The notes beneath the pieces were generated by a model. That model ran no database searches. It was given only the letters and a program-made list of their open reading frames with translations, and was not told where the DNA came from. A stretch of DNA of 64,000 nucleotides. It comes from Paracoccaceae bacterium. GTDB lineage: Bacteria; Pseudomonadota; Alphaproteobacteria; Rhodobacterales; Rhodobacteraceae. The position numbers were made by a program, and so were the translations under genes. The DNA lies in assembly GCA_026989055.1 (NCBI GenBank), contig JALSKC010000083.1, positions 1 to 64,000 of the forward strand, given 5' to 3'. This document shows, in pieces, positions 60,150 through 64,000 of the stretch (within the stretch, counting starts at the first letter, position 1; each line of letters opens with the position of its first letter).

Positions 60150-60632
60150 TTGCGCAAAGTCTTGGCACTGGCCAGCCTGTTTGCGCTGTGGCTGCTGATG
60201 TCGGGCCTGTTCAAGCCCCTGCTGATCGGGCTGGGGCTGGTTTCCGTTCTGGCGGTCGCCTGGCTGACCGGCCGCATGGACCGGCAGGATGGCGACCGGC
60301 TGGAGCTGCGCCTGTCACCCCTCGGGATGGGGCGCTATCTTCTGTGGCTGATGGGGGAGATTGCGCGTGCGAACTGGGCGGTTACCCGGATCATCCTGGC
60401 GCGCGACATGCCGCTTCGCCAGCATCTGTTCCGGACGCCCTTCAGCCAGAAGAGCGACCTCGGCCAGGTGATCTTCGCCAATTCGATCACGCTGACTCCG
60501 GGGACGATCACCGTGGAGACCGAGCGCGGGGGGTTTCTCGTGCATGCCCTGGACTACAGCGAGGGAGATGCCGCGGCGCTGGCCGAGATGGACCGCCGGG
60601 TTGCGGCGGTCGAGAGCGGGGGGGGCGGTTGA
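60150..60632 (+). CDS. mnhE: Mrp/Mnh antiporter subunit E
   Basis: 160 residues from a TTG directly after GGGGGAGGA; a longer TTG start at 60063 adds only polar, low-complexity residues. Two N-terminal hydrophobic helices (LASLFALWLLMSGLF, LLIGLGLVSVLAVAWL) precede the MrpE soluble part with ANSITLTPGTITVE. MrpE is a small subunit of the multi-subunit Na+(K+)/H+ antiporter. First gene of an operon with overlapping stops and starts. Confidence 0.9.
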   Translation: MRKVLALASLFALWLLMSGLFKPLLIGLGLVSVLAVAWLTGRMDRQDGDRLELRLSPLGMGRYLLWLMGEIARANWAVTRIILARDMPLRQHLFRTPFSQKSDLGQVIFANSITLTPGTITVETERGGFLVHALDYSEGDAAALAEMDRRVAAVESGGGG

Positions 60633-60916
60633 TGTTCATCGTGGCGGCGGTCGCGCTGCTGGCGGCGATGGTGCTGGTGCTGGCCCGGCTCTATGCCGGC
60701 CCGACGCTCTATGACCGGGTGCTGGCGGTCAATTCCTTCGGCACGATCACGGTGCTGTTCATCGGCGTTCTCAGCTTTCTGGCCGGGCGGGCGGATTTTC
60801 TCGACATCGCGCTGCTTTACGCGCTGATCAATTTCGTCGGGACCATCGCGATCCTGAAGTTCTTCCGCTATCGCGCCATCGGGGATGTCTCGGCCAGCCG
60901 GGAGATGCACCGATGA
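60632..60916 (+). CDS. mnhF: Mrp/Mnh antiporter subunit F
   Basis: 94 residues, three membrane helices. The family pattern is seen in RLYAGPTLYDRVLAVNSFGT and the later FLDIALLYALINFVGTIAILK. Its ATG overlaps the mnhE stop by one base and its stop overlaps mnhG by four. Small structural subunit of the antiporter complex. Confidence 0.92.
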   Translation: MFIVAAVALLAAMVLVLARLYAGPTLYDRVLAVNSFGTITVLFIGVLSFLAGRADFLDIALLYALINFVGTIAILKFFRYRAIGDVSASREMHR

Positions 60917-61299
60917 GCCCGTTTGCCGTTCTGCTCGAACTGCTGAGCTGGGCGCTGATCCTGGCCGGATCCGGATTCGTGTTCGTCGGGGCGCTGGGCA
61001 TCTGGCGCCTGCCGGATTTCTGGGCCCGCCTGCATGGGGCCTCGGTTACCGAAAGCGCCGGGATGATCCTGCTGATCGCGGGCATGTGCCTGCAGTCGGG
61101 GCTGACGCTGGTCACGGTCAAGCTGATCATCATCGGCGTCTTCCTGTTCATCACCGGCCCGGCGGCGACCCATGCCGTGGCCAATGCCGCGCTGATGACC
61201 GGATGGCGCCCGAAGGAGGCGGAAGGGCTTGTGGGGGCCGAGCCCGAGCCGCTGCTGGACGAAGAGGCGCAAGGCGTCCGGGGAAAGACCGGCGCATGA
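60913..61299 (+). CDS. mnhG: Mrp/Mnh antiporter subunit G
   Basis: 128 residues, three membrane helices and a hydrophilic acidic tail (EAEGLVGAEPEPLLDEEA). GSGFVFVGALGIWRLPDFWARLHG and ASVTESAGMILLI are typical MrpG segments, with TGPAATHAVANAAL near the end of the membrane part. Coupled to both neighbours by four-base overlaps. Confidence 0.92.
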   Translation: MSPFAVLLELLSWALILAGSGFVFVGALGIWRLPDFWARLHGASVTESAGMILLIAGMCLQSGLTLVTVKLIIIGVFLFITGPAATHAVANAALMTGWRPKEAEGLVGAEPEPLLDEEAQGVRGKTGA

Positions 61300-61868
61300 T
61301 CGAGACCGGCATCAACATCGCCCTGTTTTCCATGCTGGTCGTCACCGCGCTGGTGGCGGTCCGGCTGCGCCACCTGTTCGGGGTGGTGATGCTCGCGGGG
61401 GCGTTCTCGCTGCTTTCGGCGCTGCTGCTGGTGACGCTGGATGCCGCCGATGTGGCCTTTACCGAAGCCGCGGTTGGGGCGGGGATTTCCACCGTGCTCA
61501 TGCTCGGCACGCTGGCGCTGACCTCGCGGCGGGAGAAGATCCCGAGCCACCGGCCGTGGTTGCCGCTGGTCGTGGTTCTGGTGACCGGGGCGGCGATCAT
61601 CTACGGCACGCTGGACATGCCCGATTTCGGCGCGCCCGACAGCCCGGCGCAGACGGGCGTTGCCGCCGAATACATCGCCCGCAGCCCGCACGAGATAGGG
61701 ATTCCCAACATCGTGACCGCGGTCCTCGCCAGCTACCGGGGCTATGACACGCTGGGCGAGGTCGGCGTGGTGTTCACCGCAGGGGTGGGTGTCCTGCTGC
61801 TGCTCGGCGGGCTGCGCGCCCGGCGCCGGCGGGGGCGCCCGGACGGGCCGGACGGGGAGGAGGGCTGA
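61296..61868 (+). CDS. MbhD/MbhE-like subunit (DUF4040-type) of the Mrp antiporter
   Basis: 190 residues with four to five membrane helices. The first half (VAVRLRHLFGVVMLAGAFSL, FTEAAVGAGISTVLMLGTLA) matches the DUF4040/MbhD domain found at the C-terminus of MrpA. The second half (YDTLGEVGVVFTAGVGVLLLL) resembles MbhE. Here these pieces are a separate protein and not a tail on MrpA, so the operon has a split MrpA arrangement like membrane-bound hydrogenases of the Mbh type. One-base overlap with mnhB. Confidence 0.85.
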   Translation: MIETGINIALFSMLVVTALVAVRLRHLFGVVMLAGAFSLLSALLLVTLDAADVAFTEAAVGAGISTVLMLGTLALTSRREKIPSHRPWLPLVVVLVTGAAIIYGTLDMPDFGAPDSPAQTGVAAEYIARSPHEIGIPNIVTAVLASYRGYDTLGEVGVVFTAGVGVLLLLGGLRARRRRGRPDGPDGEEG

Positions 61869-62308
61869 TGCGTCACCATCTGATCCTGCGCGTGAGCACC
61901 AAGCTTCTGGCCGGCGCGATCATGCTGTTTGCCTTCTACGTGCAGTTCCACGGCGACTATTCGCCGGGCGGCGGGTTTCAGGCCGGAGTGATCCTGGCCG
62001 TGGCCTTCGTGCTCTACGGGCTTGTTTACGGGCTGGAGGCGGCGCAGGAGGTGCTGCCGCGCCGGGTGGTTCACCGGATGATGGCGCTCGGGGTGCTCGT
62101 CTATGCCGGCACCGGGGTCGTCAGCCTGCTGAGCGGTTACGCCTATCTCGATTACAACGCGCTGAATCCGGGTATGCCCGAAAAGGGGCAGGAGGCGGGG
62201 ATCCTGCTGGTGGAGGGCGGGGTGGGCATCACCGTCGCCGGGGTGATGATCTCGGTCTATTACGCTTTCGCGGGGCGCCCGCCGCGCATCAGCGACGAGG
62301 AATGGTGA
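61868..62308 (+). CDS. mnhB: Mrp/Mnh antiporter subunit B
   Basis: 146 residues, four membrane helices. The MnhB signature FYVQFHGDYSPGGGFQAGVI is intact, followed by the LEAAQEVLPRRVVHR loop and EAGILLVEGGVGITVAGVMI. It is an essential small subunit of Mrp antiporters. The stop overlaps the mnhC start by one base. Confidence 0.94.
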   Translation: MRHHLILRVSTKLLAGAIMLFAFYVQFHGDYSPGGGFQAGVILAVAFVLYGLVYGLEAAQEVLPRRVVHRMMALGVLVYAGTGVVSLLSGYAYLDYNALNPGMPEKGQEAGILLVEGGVGITVAGVMISVYYAFAGRPPRISDEEW

Positions 62309-62733
62309 TGGACTGGAGCTACATACTCGGCCACATGAACTACTGGCTGTTCACGGTGATGATGATGACCGGGCTCTATATCGTCATCGCCCGCGGCAAT
62401 CTGGTGAAAAAGATCGTCGGGTTGAACATCTTCCAGACGGCGGTGTTCATGTTCTACATCTCGATCGGCAAGGTTTCCGGCGGCACCGTGCCGATCTTCC
62501 CCACCGACATGGAGATCGACCCGGAAGTGACCTATTCCAACCCGCTGCCGCATGTGCTGATCCTGACCGCGATCGTGGTGGGCATTGCCACCACCTCGCT
62601 GGCGCTGGCGCTGGTGGTGCGTATCCACGAGGAATACGATACCATCGAGGAAGACGACATCCTGGAAATCGAGACCCGCATCGCGCGCGAGGAGAACCGC
62701 GCCCACGGCGGAGCGATGGGCGGGCGCGCCTGA
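62308..62733 (+). CDS. mnhC: Mrp/Mnh antiporter subunit C
   Basis: 141 residues, NuoK-like with three helices. TGLYIVIARGNLVKKIVGLN and PLPHVLILTAIVVGIATTSL are the conserved NuoK/MnhC segments with the buried Glu replaced by polar context near VGLN. A charged tail follows (EEYDTIEEDDILEIETR). The start at 62308 was preferred to ATG 62302 for its one-base overlap with mnhB. Confidence 0.93.
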   Translation: MDWSYILGHMNYWLFTVMMMTGLYIVIARGNLVKKIVGLNIFQTAVFMFYISIGKVSGGTVPIFPTDMEIDPEVTYSNPLPHVLILTAIVVGIATTSLALALVVRIHEEYDTIEEDDILEIETRIAREENRAHGGAMGGRA

Positions 62734-64000
62734 TGAGCGTATCGGACGGCGGACAGGTGCTGACCCTTGCCGGCCATCTGCCGATCCTGCCGGTGGTGGT
62801 GCCGTTCATGGCGGCGCCGCTGGTGGTGGTTCTGGGCGCGCGCCGACTGGCCTGGCCGATCGCCTTTGCCGCCAGTCTGAGCGCCCTTGCGGTATCTGTG
62901 GCCCTGCTGCTGCAGGTGCTGGAGGGGGGGGGCGTTTCCTACCACATCGGCGGCTGGGCACCGCCGCTCGGGATCGAGTACCGGATCGACGCGGCCAGCG
63001 CGCTGATGCTGGTGCTGATCTCGGGGCTTTCCACGACAGTGCTGCCCTTTGCCCGGCGCAGCCTGGCCCACGAGCTCGAAGCGCGCCGCCACATGCTGTT
63101 CTACGCCGCCTGGCTGCTGTGCGTTTCGGGGCTTATGGGCATGGTGGCCAGCGGCGATGCCTTCAACATCTTCGTGTTCCTCGAGATCTCGTCGCTTTCG
63201 ACCTACGCGCTGGTGGCCAGCGGAGCGGGGCGCGACAGGCGTGCGCTGACGGCCGCCTATGACTATCTGATCATGGGCACCATCGGGGCGACCTTCTTCG
63301 TGATCGGGATCGGCTTTCTCTATGCCGCCACCGGCACGCTGAACATGGCCGAGCTGGCCGTGATCATCGGCGAGAACGGCACCGATCGCACGATCCAGAC
63401 GGCCTTTGCCTTCATCGTCGTGGGCATGGGGCTGAAGGTGGCGGTCTATCCGTTGCACCTGTGGCTGCCCGGCGCCTATACCCATGCGCCCTCGGTCGTG
63501 AGCGCCTTTCTGGCCGGCACCGCCACCAAGGCGGCCGTCTATGTGCTGCTGCGCTTCATGTTCACCGTCTTCCGGCCGGAATATCTGTTCGAGGTGCGGG
63601 CGCTCGAAGTGATCATGCTGCCGCTGGCGCTGGTGGCGATGTTCGCGGCTTCGGTGATCGCGATCTTCCAGCGCAACCTGAAGCGGATGCTGGCCTATTC
63701 CTCGATCGCGCAGATCGGCTACATCCTGCTGGGGATCGGCTTCCTGTCGCAGACGGGTCTGGCGGCGGCGGTGATCCACCTGTTCAATCACGGGATCACC
63801 AAGGCGGCGCTGTTCATGGGGGTCGGCGCGCTGCTGTTGCGCGCGGACACGCCCTTTCATGACCGTATCGTGGGGCTGGGGCGGCGGATGCCCCTGACCG
63901 GCTTTGCCATGGTGATCGCCGGGCTGTCGCTGATCGGGGTGCCGGGCACTGCGGGTTTCGTCAGCAAGTGGCTGCTGGTGCAGGCGGCGCTGGAAAAGGG
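62733..64000 (+). CDS. mnhD: Mrp/Mnh antiporter subunit D, 3' end outside the window
   Basis: 422 residues visible before the window ends. A NuoM/N-type antiporter-like subunit: MASGDAFNIFVFLEISSLS carries the conserved Glu of helix 5, MGLKVAVYPLHLWLPGAYTHAP holds the Lys and His of helices 7-8, and FQRNLKRMLAYSSIAQIGYI and LFNHGITKAALFM are the later proton-path helices. It carries the ion-translocating channel of the complex. Starts with a one-base overlap with mnhC. Confidence 0.95.
   Translation, partial: MSVSDGGQVLTLAGHLPILPVVVPFMAAPLVVVLGARRLAWPIAFAASLSALAVSVALLLQVLEGGGVSYHIGGWAPPLGIEYRIDAASALMLVLISGLSTTVLPFARRSLAHELEARRHMLFYAAWLLCVSGLMGMVASGDAFNIFVFLEISSLSTYALVASGAGRDRRALTAAYDYLIMGTIGATFFVIGIGFLYAATGTLNMAELAVIIGENGTDRTIQTAFAFIVVGMGLKVAVYPLHLWLPGAYTHAPSVVSAFLAGTATKAAVYVLLRFMFTVFRPEYLFEVRALEVIMLPLALVAMFAASVIAIFQRNLKRMLAYSSIAQIGYILLGIGFLSQTGLAAAVIHLFNHGITKAALFMGVGALLLRADTPFHDRIVGLGRRMPLTGFAMVIAGLSLIGVPGTAGFVSKWLLVQAALEK

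Overview
The window is very GC-rich DNA with short intergenic gaps and many ATGA or TGATG stop/start overlaps. Gene content points to an alphaproteobacterium of the Rhodobacteraceae/Roseobacteraceae type. The evidence is a complete beta-hydroxyaspartate cycle cluster (bhcRABCD), MipZ, paired ATP synthase b and b' subunits, BluB, two TRAP transporters, orphan complex I accessory subunits (NDUFS4- and NDUFS6-like), and an alphaproteobacterial GTTC-N7-GTTC LexA box. No insertion sequence, prophage or CRISPR array was seen.

Layout. 1-4.8 kb: + strand TRAP operon with a FAD monooxygenase and a GH88-like hydrolase between the binding protein and the membrane subunits. 4.9-5.2 kb: small duplicated-motif protein behind a perfect LexA box. 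5.3-10.7 kb: bhcABCD (-) divergent from bhcR (+), with three dyads between them. 10.7-14.8 kb: surface polysaccharide genes (beta-helix protein, flippase, glycosyltransferase). 14.9-18 kb: tRNA-Arg(UCU), NDUFS4-like protein, uvrB. 18-27.4 kb: an uncharacterised catabolic locus (iron ADH, ALDH, VOC protein, glutamine-synthetase-like ligase, TRAP transporter, N-formylglutamate amidohydrolase-like enzyme) with a divergent RpiR regulator. 27.6-36.7 kb: mipZ, a permease, then a long translation operon (ffh, three GNAT genes, chorismate mutase, rpsP, bluB, rimM, trmD, rplS, rpmE). 37-39.4 kb: small accessory genes. 39.6-42.3 kb: F0 genes atpI-B-E-F'-F. 42.8-48.6 kb: RNA helicase, GntR regulator, OmpA lipoprotein, Ada-like protein, nth, sugar kinase. 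48.8-52.5 kb: sulfotransferase, branching glycosyltransferase, HIT protein, zinc-finger protein and a damaged small gene. 52.5-57 kb: polA, CDF transporter, crotonase. 57.4-59.8 kb: capsule export pair KpsE/KpsT. 60.1 kb to the end: Mrp/Mnh-type cation/proton antiporter operon, cut off inside mnhD.

How the genes work together. The bhc genes turn glyoxylate plus glycine into oxaloacetate, and their shared control region has the geometry of an IclR-activated promoter. Each TRAP cluster looks like an uptake-plus-catabolism unit whose substrate the sequence does not reveal. The second is probably controlled by the RpiR protein through two TGAA-N8-TTCA sites, one of which overlaps the predicted promoter. 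Four repair genes lie in the window (uvrB, ada-like, nth, polA), but only the small protein at 4.9 kb carries a recognisable SOS box.

Regulatory structure not explained by genes includes a four-copy heptamer carrying the Shine-Dalgarno core of the GntR gene, a tight G-quadruplex motif upstream of uvrB, a dispersed intergenic element in four places, hairpins directly after both dctP genes and atpE, and GC hairpins wrapped around stop codons.
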